A stretch of 64,000 bases of DNA from Brachyspira hampsonii 30446 (GCF_000316195.1 NZ_JH994110.1:975253-1039252), one strand, 5' to 3'; shown: positions 27,749-37,243, counted from the first letter of the stretch. Numbers and translations: made by a program. The notes: generated by a model from the sequence alone, not told the origin.

Positions 27749-28873
27749 ATGCTCAATGATGAATTACAGCAATTAAGAAAAGAAATTGATAGAATAGATA
27801 AGCAGATAGTAAATTTGATAGATGAAAGAATGAAAATAAGTTTGGAAGTAGGTGAGACAAAAAAGAAATATAATGCCCCCATATTTGATCCTAAAAGAGA
27901 AAAAGAAGTAATAGCAAAAAAAATAGAATTGCTTGAAAATAAAGAATTATCAGGATTAATTACTACTATTTATAATGATATAATGTATACATCAAAACAG
28001 CTGCAGAAACATTTAATTGACGGATATAATTCAGCAGAAGATAAAATAGATGATAATAAAGAAAAGATAAAATACGATGAAAAAATAGTATATCAGGGCA
28101 GAGAAGGCGGAAACGGACATGAAGCTGCTTTAAAATTTTTCGGAGAGAATGCTAAACTAGTAAAGAAGGAACATTTTGATGATGTACTTGAGAGTATAAG
28201 AAGCGGAGAATGTTATTATGGAGTTTTACCTTTAGAAAATTCTTCCACAGGAATGGTTAATGAAGTTTTGGATATACTTGCTGATTATAATTGTAAAATA
28301 GTCGGAGAAGTTTATCTTCCTATAGAATACGGACTTATGGCAAAAAAAGGCACTAGTATAAAAGATATTAAAAAAGTAATATCTCATCATCAGGCTTTAA
28401 AGCAATGCTCTAATTTTATAAAAGAAAATAATTTTAAAGAGTTAACAGCATCTAATACAGCAGAGGCGGCATTCATAGTTTCTAATGGAGATGATAAAAC
28501 AATGGCTTCCATTTCTAATAAGCATGCCTGCCAAATTTATGATTTGGAAATGCTTGAAGAAAATATTGAAAATATTAAAGGCAATACCACTCGTTTCATT
28601 ATAGTTGCTAATTATGATAATGCTTTAAGCACAGGCAATAAAATGACTATCAGATTTCTTTTGCCGCATGAAGAGGGAAGTTTGGCGGATTCTTTGGAGA
28701 AATTAAAAAGTTTTAATTTAACTTCTATAGTAAGCCGTCCGCATGTTGAGAGAAAATGGCAGTATTATTTTTATATTGATATGACAGGTGATTTTAAAAA
28801 GAATAAGTTAGAGTTTGAAGAGTTTAGAAAAAGTGTTGAAAATTTAATTATTTTAGGTGTTTATAATGAATAA
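27749..28873 (+). CDS. pheA: Bifunctional chorismate mutase / prephenate dehydratase
   Basis: 374 aa. Converts chorismate to prephenate and on to phenylpyruvate. Residues 1-90 are an AroQ-type chorismate mutase (LRKEIDRIDKQIVNLIDERM). From about 108 comes the dehydratase (YQGREGGNGHEAALKFF, GVLPLENSSTGMV and the catalytic NTTRFIIV), and from about 300 an ACT domain (PHEEGSLADSLEKL, SRPHVERKWQYYFYID) for feedback by phenylalanine. The usual GxxGxxS at the dehydratase start is GREGGNGHEA. AAGGGA precedes the ATG. aroK overlaps the 3' end, so the two aromatic genes form one unit. Confidence 0.95.
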   Translation: MLNDELQQLRKEIDRIDKQIVNLIDERMKISLEVGETKKKYNAPIFDPKREKEVIAKKIELLENKELSGLITTIYNDIMYTSKQLQKHLIDGYNSAEDKIDDNKEKIKYDEKIVYQGREGGNGHEAALKFFGENAKLVKKEHFDDVLESIRSGECYYGVLPLENSSTGMVNEVLDILADYNCKIVGEVYLPIEYGLMAKKGTSIKDIKKVISHHQALKQCSNFIKENNFKELTASNTAEAAFIVSNGDDKTMASISNKHACQIYDLEMLEENIENIKGNTTRFIIVANYDNALSTGNKMTIRFLLPHEEGSLADSLEKLKSFNLTSIVSRPHVERKWQYYFYIDMTGDFKKNKLEFEEFRKSVENLIILGVYNE

Positions 28874-29399
28874 TAAAGACATAAGAAATAATAAAATTAT
28901 ATTTATTATAGGTTTGCCCGGATGCGGAAAAAGTGCATTATCAAAGATGCTTGCTGAAAAATTAAATTATAATTTGTATGATATGGATTCTTTTATAGAA
29001 AATAAAGAGGGCAGAACTATAACAGATATTTTTGCTAATAATGGAGAGGATTATTTTAGAAATATTGAAAGTGAAGTATTGCATGAATTAAGCCTTTTAA
29101 GTAATGCTGTTATATCTACAGGCGGAGGTATAGTTCTCTCTGAAAAAAACAGAAATATTATGAGGGATAAAGGATTAACTATTTTTGTAGATAGAAATCC
29201 TGACATCATACTTGAAAATATAGACCCTGCTCAAAGACCTCTTCTTGCAAAGGATAAAAATAAATTATTGGAATTATCCAAGCAAAGAGACAGCTTATAC
29301 AGAGAATCATCACACATTATATTCACTCATAACAGTTGGGAAGATAGTATTGATAATACTTTTAAAAAATTTTATGAAAGCATTAAAAATTACTGTTGA
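28866..29399 (+). CDS. aroK: Shikimate kinase
   Basis: 177 aa P-loop kinase that phosphorylates shikimate. Walker A GLPGCGKSALS, the shikimate-contacting MDSFIE, the STGGGIV loop and the lid QRPLLAKD are in the right order. It overlaps pheA by 8 bases; AGGTG lies before the ATG at 28866, which I prefer over the GTG at 28857. Co-transcribed with pheA. Confidence 0.93.
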   Translation: MNNKDIRNNKIIFIIGLPGCGKSALSKMLAEKLNYNLYDMDSFIENKEGRTITDIFANNGEDYFRNIESEVLHELSLLSNAVISTGGGIVLSEKNRNIMRDKGLTIFVDRNPDIILENIDPAQRPLLAKDKNKLLELSKQRDSLYRESSHIIFTHNSWEDSIDNTFKKFYESIKNYC

Positions 29400-29474
29400 T
29401 AAAATTTAAAAGAAGTATTATATTATTTAATTTATATAGCAAATTATATATTATAGTAATGTTAGGATTAAAGT

Positions 29475-30173
29475 ATGATAGCTGTTTTCGTTAATATGAT
29501 AGCAGTTCTTGTAGGTTCTGTTATAGGTTTTGCATTTAAAAATAAATTATCAAAAAGATATGAAGAACCTGTTTTTATAGCAGCAGGTATAATATCTCTT
29601 ACTATCGGTATAACTATGGCTATAATTACAAAGCATATATTGATATTTGCTGTGTCAATAATGCTTGGAGGAGTTACAGGCACATTCTTTAGGATAGAAG
29701 AAAAAATAGAGTCTTTCGGCGAGTTTTTAAAAAATAGATTTGCTTTTAAGGAAAATTCAGGTAATTTTGCTTTAGGATTTTTAACTTCTTCAATACTTTT
29801 CTGTTCAGGCTCTATGTCCATATTAGGATCATTTCAGGCAGGAACTCAAGGTATATATGATTTAATATTTACTAAAAGTGTAATAGACGGATTTGTGGCA
29901 GTATTTATGTCTACAGTTTATGGTATAGGGGTTGCTTTTTCTATAATAAGCATATTTGTATATCAAGGTGCTTTAACTATACTTTCATCTTTTTTAGAGC
30001 CTTATGTTTCTGAGACAATGCTTAATGAAGTTTCTGCTGTGGGCGGTGCTACCGTTATGATGATAGGGATAAATTTATTAAAATTAGCCAAAATAAAAAC
30101 AGGGGATTTTCTTCCTGCTTTAATTTATTCTATTTTACTTGTTTTACTTATACCTTATATTCAATTTTTATGA
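29475..30173 (+). CDS. DUF554 family membrane protein (YqgA-like)
   Basis: 232 aa polytopic inner-membrane protein with about six hydrophobic segments. The family pattern is clear: VFVNMIAVLVGSVIGFAFKN at the start, GGVTGTFFRIEEKIESFG, LFCSGSMSILGSFQAG, and the late SAVGGATVMMIGINLL. Function is unknown in the family. AGGA before the start. The next gene follows by 34 bases. Confidence 0.9.
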   Translation: MIAVFVNMIAVLVGSVIGFAFKNKLSKRYEEPVFIAAGIISLTIGITMAIITKHILIFAVSIMLGGVTGTFFRIEEKIESFGEFLKNRFAFKENSGNFALGFLTSSILFCSGSMSILGSFQAGTQGIYDLIFTKSVIDGFVAVFMSTVYGIGVAFSIISIFVYQGALTILSSFLEPYVSETMLNEVSAVGGATVMMIGINLLKLAKIKTGDFLPALIYSILLVLLIPYIQFL

Positions 30174-30207
30174 TATAATATATAAAAAATGTTAGGAGAT
30201 ATTATCA

Positions 30208-31329
30208 ATGGAAGACATATTAAAAGAGTATATTGACTATACTAAGCAAAAATCACATGTTGAAGAAGTTGCAAATAAAAAACTTGTATCTCAAAATGAG
30301 AAATTTTTAAAATTAAAAGAGTATGTAAAAGAAAATCATGATAAAGAATTGGATATATGCAGACAAATAGCATCAGAATTTGAAAATATGGATATATTAA
30401 AATCATACTATGCAGCCAATTTTGTAGGACATTCGCTTCATCATGAAGATATAATAGATGATGAAATAGGTAAAAATATTATTAATTTATTTTTTAGAAA
30501 TATAGATAATGCCTGCCGTTTTATAGAGAATGCTGCTCAGCTTTATAATGTAGATGAAGATGATCTTACAGATGATGATATAGCCCGCATTAATATAGAT
30601 ATTATGTACAGACTAGATTATAAACCGTTAGAGGCATTTATTGGAATAGATATGATGATTCCTCCTGTTATGACTGTTATATGTTCCAATCAGGATTTAA
30701 GAAAGTATTTTATTAATTTAGGGCTTGAAGATCATATAGAATATTTAGAGCCTTATATTAATGCTTTATCATATATACATATTGGTATAGAGGCATGCTG
30801 TAAGACAAAAATCCTTGTTCTTTCTCCTAAAGTACAGGGAGGTTTTTATATAGAGGCTTCAGATATGAGTAATGGATACTATCTTATAACATTATTAGAA
30901 GCAGAATTATATAAAAAAGGATTATTAAAAAAATACGGTATAGATAATTATGAGTTTAATGAAACTATTTATAATATAGCCATTGGAGATGAACATCCTC
31001 AGGAATTAATGGAAACAGAGGCACATCAGCAGTATTACACAATATATGCACTTCAAAAAGACGGCAGTTACAATATTGAAGATGAGAATGGCGAATTGGA
31101 TTGTTATAAAATATTATATAGCGATATGTCTCCGGAAGAAATTCCTGATTTGGACGGCACTCATATATTGATTATGGATAGCGAAGGAATGTGGACAAAA
31201 CCTGTAAAATGGGATATAAGCTATTTCACAAAACCGCATCAGAAATTAAAACCTTATGTGAAGATATTAGATGAAATATCAGATGAAGAATATAATACTT
31301 GGATAGAAAAAATAAAGAATTCTAATTAA
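30208..31329 (+). CDS. Hypothetical protein
   Basis: 373 aa, acidic, mostly helical, with no signal peptide or membrane segment. I recognise no family. Notable stretches are GHSLHHEDIIDDE (residues about 72-84) and EACCKTKILVLSPKVQGGFY in the middle; the C-terminal third (about 265-350) has a beta-rich pattern around DLDGTHILIMDSEGMW. A GGAG sequence precedes the ATG. Followed by a strong terminator, it may share a transcript with the DUF554 gene. Confidence 0.75.
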   Translation: MEDILKEYIDYTKQKSHVEEVANKKLVSQNEKFLKLKEYVKENHDKELDICRQIASEFENMDILKSYYAANFVGHSLHHEDIIDDEIGKNIINLFFRNIDNACRFIENAAQLYNVDEDDLTDDDIARINIDIMYRLDYKPLEAFIGIDMMIPPVMTVICSNQDLRKYFINLGLEDHIEYLEPYINALSYIHIGIEACCKTKILVLSPKVQGGFYIEASDMSNGYYLITLLEAELYKKGLLKKYGIDNYEFNETIYNIAIGDEHPQELMETEAHQQYYTIYALQKDGSYNIEDENGELDCYKILYSDMSPEEIPDLDGTHILIMDSEGMWTKPVKWDISYFTKPHQKLKPYVKILDEISDEEYNTWIEKIKNSN

Positions 31330-31341
31330 AATGATAAAGAT

Positions 31342-31381
31342 CAGCTGATAACTTATGAATAAAGTTGTCAGCTGTTTTTTT
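31342..31381 (+). terminator. Rho-independent terminator
   Basis: 13-bp stem (31342-31354 with 31362-31374, one G-U pair), 7-base loop and seven T. Ends the 29475-31329 transcript. Confidence 0.92.
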
Positions 31382-31468
31382 AAGAATGCATAAATAAAAG
31401 TTTATTGCTATAAATAATATGAAGTTTATTTTTTATAGTTTAGATTTTAATATACTAGTTTTGTATTA

Positions 31469-31882
31469 TTATCTTATAGAAGTTTTGAATTCGGCTGTAA
31501 ATGTGGAATCCTGATTATCTTTCACTGTTGCCTTAGCATTATAAACTGCAGAAGGAAGATATTTACCATTTTTGTCAAGTCCAGACCATATACAAGCAGC
31601 TGTTTTTTTTGAAGCATCGATAATTAAATCTTTTGAATCCATTAAATCACCGTTTTGAGAATATATTTCCACTTTAGCACTTATAATTTCACCGCTTTCA
31701 ATGGATACTTTATATGTAGTATTTTCACCATTAGAAGGAGAAAAAGGATTAGGGTAGTTATAAAACTCAGAAAGAAGAGAGCTAGGTTTATTAGGCGAGC
31801 ATGAAATATAAAGGAAAGCTAAAAGAAGTATTATAAAAATATTTCTTTTAGCTGTCCATATTTTTAATAAATTACTTATCAT
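31469..31882 (-). CDS. Lipoprotein with FlgD/T9SS-like Ig fold
   Basis: 137 aa. The signal peptide ends in the lipobox LYISC (Cys at about residue 28). The rest is one small beta domain: NYPNPFSPSNGE, TYKVS, a VEIYSQNGDLMDSK hairpin, WSGLDKNGKYLPSAVYNAK. That is the FlgD-Ig / type-IX-sorting-domain consensus (YPNPF ... GxxVxxL ... WDGxDxxGxxLPsGvY). Here the whole protein is that domain. It follows the EIIA/zinc-ribbon gene by 8 bases and no clear ribosome site is seen. The role, perhaps binding or scaffold at the periplasmic face, is not known. Confidence 0.75.
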   Translation of the reverse strand: MISNLLKIWTAKRNIFIILLLAFLYISCSPNKPSSLLSEFYNYPNPFSPSNGENTTYKVSIESGEIISAKVEIYSQNGDLMDSKDLIIDASKKTAACIWSGLDKNGKYLPSAVYNAKATVKDNQDSTFTAEFKTSIR

Positions 31883-31890
31883 TAATGTTA

Positions 31891-32709
31891 TCAGTCAGTA
31901 GTGAATAAGATTCTTCCGCAGTGGAAACACATGATAATTTGATTTTGTCTTCTAACTTCATTAACAGTCATTTTAGGTATAGCAACATTACAAGCACTGC
32001 ATTTATAATTTTCTATTTTAGCTAAAGCTTCACCTTTATTTTCTTTAATTCTTTTGTAATTTTCTAATACAGCAACATCAATTTTACTTAATATAGTGTC
32101 TTTGTATTTTTTATACTCTTCTAAAACAACATCAGATTTTTGCTGAGAGTGGGTAGAACTGTAAAGTTCATAAGCTTTAATTTGTATTTCAGCTCTTTCA
32201 AGTTCGATTAAGAATTTAATTTGTTTTTCAGCTTCAAATTTTTCATCTAATTTTTTGAATGATTCTAAAACAGAAGCAAGTTCATCATAGCTTTTAGTAG
32301 CCATAACTTTATCAAGTATTTCTTTTTGATTTACCAAGAAGAAAATTTGAGAAAGGTTAAGAAGGTAATCCTGAGGGTTATCAAGATCAGAAAGTATTGC
32401 AAATACAAGTTTAACAGGGCTTTTTTCATCAGAATCTGAATCATAGTTAATTTCATCTTTTAAGAAACCAACAAATATATCAGTTTTTCCATAACCTTGT
32501 ATTCTTCCATGAGGAACAGCAACCCCATTTCCAATGTTAGTAGTGTATTCATCTTCACGTTTTTTGAATGCATCGAATATAGCATCTGCAGAAGCAGAAG
32601 CAACTGGTGCAATTTTTTCACTTAACGCTCTAAAAAGTGATTCTTTGTCTTTTGATTCCAAATCTTCAAATACATGTTCTTTTGTGATTTTGTCAATTAT
32701 TTTGAGCAT
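31891..32709 (-). CDS. PTS EIIA (PtsN-type) domain fused to coiled-coil and zinc ribbon
   Basis: 272 aa. Residues 1-145 are an EIIA-Ntr/fructose domain with phospho-acceptor His67 in IGNGVAVPHGR and the downstream KLVFAILSD core. Residues about 150-235 form a charged coiled coil (LDEKFEAEKQ, KYKDTILSKID). The end is a four-cysteine ribbon, KCSACNV and CFHCGRILF. The zinc-ribbon with preceding coiled coil matches the C4-type ribbon (zf-RING_7) proteins. No EIIB or EIIC gene is nearby, so regulation rather than sugar uptake is likely (inference). Second gene in a unit with the lipoprotein at 31469. Confidence 0.85.
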   Translation of the reverse strand: MLKIIDKITKEHVFEDLESKDKESLFRALSEKIAPVASASADAIFDAFKKREDEYTTNIGNGVAVPHGRIQGYGKTDIFVGFLKDEINYDSDSDEKSPVKLVFAILSDLDNPQDYLLNLSQIFFLVNQKEILDKVMATKSYDELASVLESFKKLDEKFEAEKQIKFLIELERAEIQIKAYELYSSTHSQQKSDVVLEEYKKYKDTILSKIDVAVLENYKRIKENKGEALAKIENYKCSACNVAIPKMTVNEVRRQNQIIMCFHCGRILFTTD

Positions 32710-32798
32710 ACAATCTCCTAGTTTTATACATATTCTAATATTATATGATAGTATATAAAAAATATCAACTTTATTTTTATATACATTACCTCTAATTA

Positions 32799-34889
32799 TT
32801 ACTCTCCGCTGCCAAGCAATGCTTTTCTTTCCTCTATAACCTTATCGGCTAAAGGACCTGTAAGCTCTTGATAGTGGGAATGTTCCATTTCAAAAGTACC
32901 CCTTCCTGAAGTAGATGCTTTCATTTCTATAGAGTAGGTAAGCATTTCAGATAACGGAACTTCAGCTCTAATCATCTGTATAGTATTTGATGCTGCCTCC
33001 ATACCCAAAATTTTTCCTCTTTTACCTGTAAGTTCATTCATTATAGCGCCTGTAAACTCCTCCGGTACATAAACTGTAACTTTCATAACAGGCTCTAATA
33101 ATACAGGACTTGCATTTTTGAATGCTTCTTTTGCAGCCATAGAACCTGCTATTCTAAATGACAATTCATTAGAGTCTACATCATGATATTTACCGTCAAA
33201 AAGCCTAACTTTTATATCAACCATAGGATATTTACCCAAAGGTCCCTGTGCCATAGCATCTTGTATACCTTTTTCTACTCCTGGTATATACTGTTTAGGT
33301 ATAGCCCCTCCGAATATATCATTAACAAATTCATAACCGCCGTCTCTTGGAAGAGGCTCTACTTCTAAATGAACTTCTCCGAACTGTCCGCTTCCGCCTG
33401 ATTGTTTTTTATGTCTGTATTGTGCCTGAGCTTTCTTTCTTATAGTTTCTCTGTAGGCTACTCTAGGAACACTTTGTTCTATTTCAGCCTTAGTAAGAGA
33501 TACTACTCTGTCAAGTGCTAATTTTACCTGTAAAGCACCCATAGCTTTAATGATAGTTTCTTTAGTTTCGCTGTCAAACTCTACATGGAAAGTTAAATCT
33601 TCCTGAGCAATAGTATCAAGAACTTCAAGAGCTTTTATATCGTTTTTAAGTATTTTAATAGCTGTAAAATAAATAGGCTGAGGTACTTTAAGCGGTAAGA
33701 ATTGGAATGGAGCAGACGGAGAACTTATAGTATCGCCTGTTCTGCAGTCTGAAAGTTTTGCTAATACTCCTATATCTCCTGCTGTAATAGTATCGCTTTC
33801 TATTTGTTTTTTTCCTCTAGCCATATATATATGAGATACTTTTTCTTTTTTAGCTGTTCTGGAATTATATATTTCATCGCCGCTTTTTATACTGCCGGAA
33901 CGAACTTTAAAGAAAGATATTCTTCCTGCATATTGATCTATAGTAGTTTTGAATACAAAGGCAGCGAAAGGATTATTATCACCCAATATGCTTCTTGTTG
34001 CAGGTTCATTAGTGAGAAGGTCTGTGCCGTCTGTAACAGGTACATAAGAAGGCGAAGGCATATATCTTATTATGGTATCAAGAACTGCTCCCATACCTAT
34101 ATCTCTTATAGAAGTACCAAATAGAATAGGTACTACTTTATATTGAAGTATAGATTTTGTTAGAGCTTCTATATATTCTTCATCTGTAAATTTGCCGCCG
34201 TCTAAGTATCTTTCCATAAGTCCGTCATCAACTTCGCATACTAATTCTTTTAATCTGTCGCGGGTTGCTCTGTACTCTTCATAATATTCTTCAGGTATTT
34301 CTGCCTCTACAATTTTTCCATGATCATCTCTGAAATATGCTTTATGATAAATAACATCTATTATACCTTTAAAATCTTTACCATTACCCATAGGAATTTG
34401 TATAGGAACTACAGGAGGTTCTTTAAAGTTATTTTCAATTTTTTCTAATAAAGCTTTATGATCAACCATTTCTTTATCTATTTTATTGATAAATACTATT
34501 CTAGGTCTTCTGAAATTATTAGCCATCTGCCAATGTTTTTCTGTTTCTATTTGTATTCCGAATTCTGCATCTATAACAACAATACATGATTCAGCTACTC
34601 TTAAAGCAGGGTTAATCTCACCGCTGAAATCACCCGACCCAGGAATGTCCAGCAAGTTAATTTTATGATCCTTCCATTCTATCAAACTTAAAGAAGTTCT
34701 TATGGACATTTTTTGCTTGATTTCTTCGTCTGTATAATCACTGACTGTAGTTCCTCTTTCGATTTCGCCTTTTTTATCTATAGATTTAGCTCTATAGAGT
34801 AAGGCTTCATTCAAACTAGTTTTACCGCTTCCCACATGTCCTAAAAGTGCAACATTACGAATACTTTCTGGGTTATAAATTTTTCCCAT
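32799..34889 (-). CDS. Elongation factor G-like GTPase (EF-G paralogue)
   Basis: 696 aa. Translational GTPase with the five EF-G domains in order: GHVGSGKTSLNEALL (P-loop, residue 17 on), the switch-II stretch LLDIPGSGDF (DIPG in place of DTPG), NKIDKE (G4), then domains II-V ending near the acidic C-terminus. The P-loop has GHVGSGKT (canonical EF-G is GHxDxGKT), and the switch sequences differ from housekeeping FusA. These match the EF-G-like class rather than the main elongation factor. Its exact step is unknown. AAAGGAGG precedes the ATG at 34889. Confidence 0.85.
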   Translation of the reverse strand: MGKIYNPESIRNVALLGHVGSGKTSLNEALLYRAKSIDKKGEIERGTTVSDYTDEEIKQKMSIRTSLSLIEWKDHKINLLDIPGSGDFSGEINPALRVAESCIVVIDAEFGIQIETEKHWQMANNFRRPRIVFINKIDKEMVDHKALLEKIENNFKEPPVVPIQIPMGNGKDFKGIIDVIYHKAYFRDDHGKIVEAEIPEEYYEEYRATRDRLKELVCEVDDGLMERYLDGGKFTDEEYIEALTKSILQYKVVPILFGTSIRDIGMGAVLDTIIRYMPSPSYVPVTDGTDLLTNEPATRSILGDNNPFAAFVFKTTIDQYAGRISFFKVRSGSIKSGDEIYNSRTAKKEKVSHIYMARGKKQIESDTITAGDIGVLAKLSDCRTGDTISSPSAPFQFLPLKVPQPIYFTAIKILKNDIKALEVLDTIAQEDLTFHVEFDSETKETIIKAMGALQVKLALDRVVSLTKAEIEQSVPRVAYRETIRKKAQAQYRHKKQSGGSGQFGEVHLEVEPLPRDGGYEFVNDIFGGAIPKQYIPGVEKGIQDAMAQGPLGKYPMVDIKVRLFDGKYHDVDSNELSFRIAGSMAAKEAFKNASPVLLEPVMKVTVYVPEEFTGAIMNELTGKRGKILGMEAASNTIQMIRAEVPLSEMLTYSIEMKASTSGRGTFEMEHSHYQELTGPLADKVIEERKALLGSGE

Positions 34890-34895
34890 AAACAT

Positions 34896-35170
34896 TCCTC
34901 CTTTGGTAACAGAAATTATTTTGATGTAATAGATTATTATTTGTTATATGATTTGACTTGTTTCTAAAGAAGCTTAAAGAATAAGCTGATTCATAGAAAA
35001 CTAAGTAATGCATGATAACTCAAGTATAGTAAAAAAAATCTCAAAAATCAAATTTTATATTCTATTTTTATTATTAAGTTATAATTAGTAAATATTAGTT
35101 TTTATTTAGAAAAATATTATCAATAAAAATATTGATGTAAATATATAGTTAATATTTTATTAACTATATA
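34896..35170. other. Intergenic region upstream of the EF-G-like gene
   Basis: No gene is seen here. A long A+T palindrome (TATATAGTTAATA at 35142-35154 with its complement to 35170) stands at the right end. A lone GACTTGTTTC at about 34957 resembles one end of the MITE-like element but lacks a partner. Confidence 0.5.
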
Positions 35171-35468
35171 ATGAATGCTCAAAATCTTGAATCTGTTATG
35201 TTTATATATTCTATGCATATTATAATATCATATCTAATTTATTGTACGCTATAGGACAAATTAAATATATGCTTTTTCAGTCTTTTATAGTTAATACTTT
35301 TTTAATATACGATATTTCATCTTGTATTTAAAAGGAGTATATGATATTACACTTTTGAACATAACTTTAAGGTTTGGAATAGCCATTTTAATATCTACAG
35401 TGATTATATATATAATTTATTTTGCTAAGATTAGAAAAATTATAGAATTAGAAAAACATAATATATAA
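35171..35468 (+). pseudogene. Possible decayed small membrane-protein gene
   Basis: Three hydrophobic reading segments follow one another in successive frames: ATG 35171 (MNAQNLESVMFIYSMH...) to a TAG at 35252; then QIKYMLFQSFIVNTFLIYD; then LLNITLRFGIAILISTV with a basic tail ending at TAA 35466-35468. AAGGAG lies near 35333. Together they resemble a two- or three-helix protein with two frameshifts. Chance hydrophobic frames in A+T-rich DNA are a real alternative. Confidence 0.25.
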
Positions 35469-35470
35469 AA

Positions 35471-35511
35471 AAATTACTGCATTCAGTATTTTATAATAGA
35501 TGCAGTAATTT
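35471..35511 (-). terminator. Terminator of the amidohydrolase operon
   Basis: Perfect 12-bp stem (35471-35482 with 35500-35511), 17-base loop. On the minus strand it is followed by a run of T (35465-35473 as A on plus). Confidence 0.8.
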
Positions 35512-35535
35512 ATAATTTTATTTTGTTTAATCAAT

Positions 35536-37233
35536 TTATAATTCCGATTTTTTTGTATACAAAGTTTTTCCTTCTTTGATAGTTTCAAGCACTTCTATAT
35601 CTTTTATATTCATAGGATCGCATGTCAAAGGATTATCACTTAATATCACTAAATCAGCTAATTTTCCTTCTTCAATAGTTCCTTTTATATTCTCTTCTTT
35701 ATTTTGATAGGCGGCATTAATAGTTATAGCCTTTAAAGCCTCATAAGGAGTAACTTTCTGATTTTCTCCTAATAATACTCCGTCTCTTGTAACCCTATTA
35801 ACCGCACACCAAATAGTTTCAAGCATATTAGGTTTTATAACAGGTGTGTCCTGATGATATGTGAAAGCTAAATTATTATTTAATGCTGTCTTTGAAGCAC
35901 TAATCTGAGAAGCTCTTTCCATGCCTAAATTTGCTAAATGAACATCTCCCCAATAATATACATGTGCCACAAATATAGAAGGTATAATATTAAGATTTGA
36001 CATAGAAGTATACTGTTCTTCTCTTATTATCTGACTATGTACTAAAACTGCTCTGTAATTATTTGTTGTATTTCTTTTTATCATAACATTACTGAATGCA
36101 TTGATATACTGATCTGCTGCGGCGTCTCCATTGCAATGAGCCTGAAGCTGCATTTTATCATCTAATGCAGTTTCTACAAATTTTTCTACATCGCTGTTAC
36201 TATATATTCCATATCCTCTGTATCTTGCAGGACCGCTTACATAAGGCTGTTCTAACCATGCTGTTTTTGCCTGAGGAGAACCGTCTAAAAATATTTTATA
36301 TCCTCCTATTTTAAATCTGTTTTTATAATTTTCTATCATATCAGCATTTGTTTTAGCTAATGAATAAGAATTTTTCAAATCTATAAAACCTATAATATCT
36401 ATTCTAAATCTGTTATTAGTTATCATATTATTTATAAGAGGAAATTCTGCCGTAGAAATTAATGCATCCTGTGCTGTTGTAATACCATATCCCAAATAAA
36501 CATCTTCTGCCTGATTGATAAAGTTCATCAAATCCTCATCTGTAAAAGAAAATTTGATACTCTGTGCATAATGCATAAATGCTGCCTCTTCCATATATCC
36601 TGTAGGTTTTCTGCTGTTAGGATATCTTGCTATCACACCTCCTGGTATATCTGGAGTATTTTCATTAACTCCGAACTCTTCTAATGCCTTTGAGTTCATA
36701 GCTCCTACATGCCCAGAAGCATGAGTTATAAATATTGGGTGAGTAGTTGAAATTTTATCTAAATCATCTCTGTCTGGATTTTTTTTGTCTGGAAGTAAAT
36801 TATTATCATATCCGAAACCAACTACCCAAGCATCTGGTTTTAATTTATTAATTTCTATATAGTTAGTAATTTTTTGAGCAATCTCAAGCATATTGGTAGA
36901 GCCTGTCAAATCTACTGTAGTAAGCGACTGAGCAAATCGCACTAAATGACTATGAGAATCTATAAAAGAAGGCATTAAAGTTTTTCCTTTTAAGTCTACC
37001 ACTTCAGCATATACATTATTTACTAAACTTTTTTCATCTTCTTCTGTATAAGCTACTTTCATAATAGTATTGTCTCTCACCTCAATAGCCTTAGCATATT
37101 CAGCCTCATCTCCTTTCATAGTGATTATATTACCATTATGATAAACTTTTATTTTATGAGTTATTTTATCATGGCATGAGTTTATAATAAGTCCTATTAG
37201 TAAGCAAAATATGAAGAAGTGTGTATTTTTCAT
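35536..37233 (-). CDS. Lipoprotein amidohydrolase (YtcJ-like, amidohydrolase 3 family)
   Basis: 565 aa. A lipoprotein signal peptide (lipobox LIINSC, Cys20) anchors it outside the cytoplasm. It is a metal-dependent TIM-barrel hydrolase: PSFIDSHSHL (metal ligands), ITHASGHVGAMNS, AQDALIS, LQAHCNGDAAADQYI and the late YHQDTPVIKP, with a composite beta domain ending in GKLADLVILSDNPLT. Natural substrate of this family is unclear. AGGGG precedes the ATG. The VOC-protein gene is 10 bases upstream, so they are one operon. Confidence 0.9.
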   Translation of the reverse strand: MKNTHFFIFCLLIGLIINSCHDKITHKIKVYHNGNIITMKGDEAEYAKAIEVRDNTIMKVAYTEEDEKSLVNNVYAEVVDLKGKTLMPSFIDSHSHLVRFAQSLTTVDLTGSTNMLEIAQKITNYIEINKLKPDAWVVGFGYDNNLLPDKKNPDRDDLDKISTTHPIFITHASGHVGAMNSKALEEFGVNENTPDIPGGVIARYPNSRKPTGYMEEAAFMHYAQSIKFSFTDEDLMNFINQAEDVYLGYGITTAQDALISTAEFPLINNMITNNRFRIDIIGFIDLKNSYSLAKTNADMIENYKNRFKIGGYKIFLDGSPQAKTAWLEQPYVSGPARYRGYGIYSNSDVEKFVETALDDKMQLQAHCNGDAAADQYINAFSNVMIKRNTTNNYRAVLVHSQIIREEQYTSMSNLNIIPSIFVAHVYYWGDVHLANLGMERASQISASKTALNNNLAFTYHQDTPVIKPNMLETIWCAVNRVTRDGVLLGENQKVTPYEALKAITINAAYQNKEENIKGTIEEGKLADLVILSDNPLTCDPMNIKDIEVLETIKEGKTLYTKKSEL

Positions 37234-37243
37234 TTTTATCCCC

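Noticed and set aside
29468-29821. 117-codon minus-strand frame
   Set aside because: Fully antisense to the DUF554 gene, no ribosome site. It is a shadow of the plus-strand codon pattern.
34955-34970. Lone GACTTGTTTC like one end of the MITE-like element
   Set aside because: Only 10 bases match, no TA flank in the right place, and no partner end within 400 bases.
35142-35170. Long A+T palindrome
   Set aside because: Forms a hairpin on paper, but has no G+C base, no T run in a useful position and no adjacent gene end, so it is not called a terminator.
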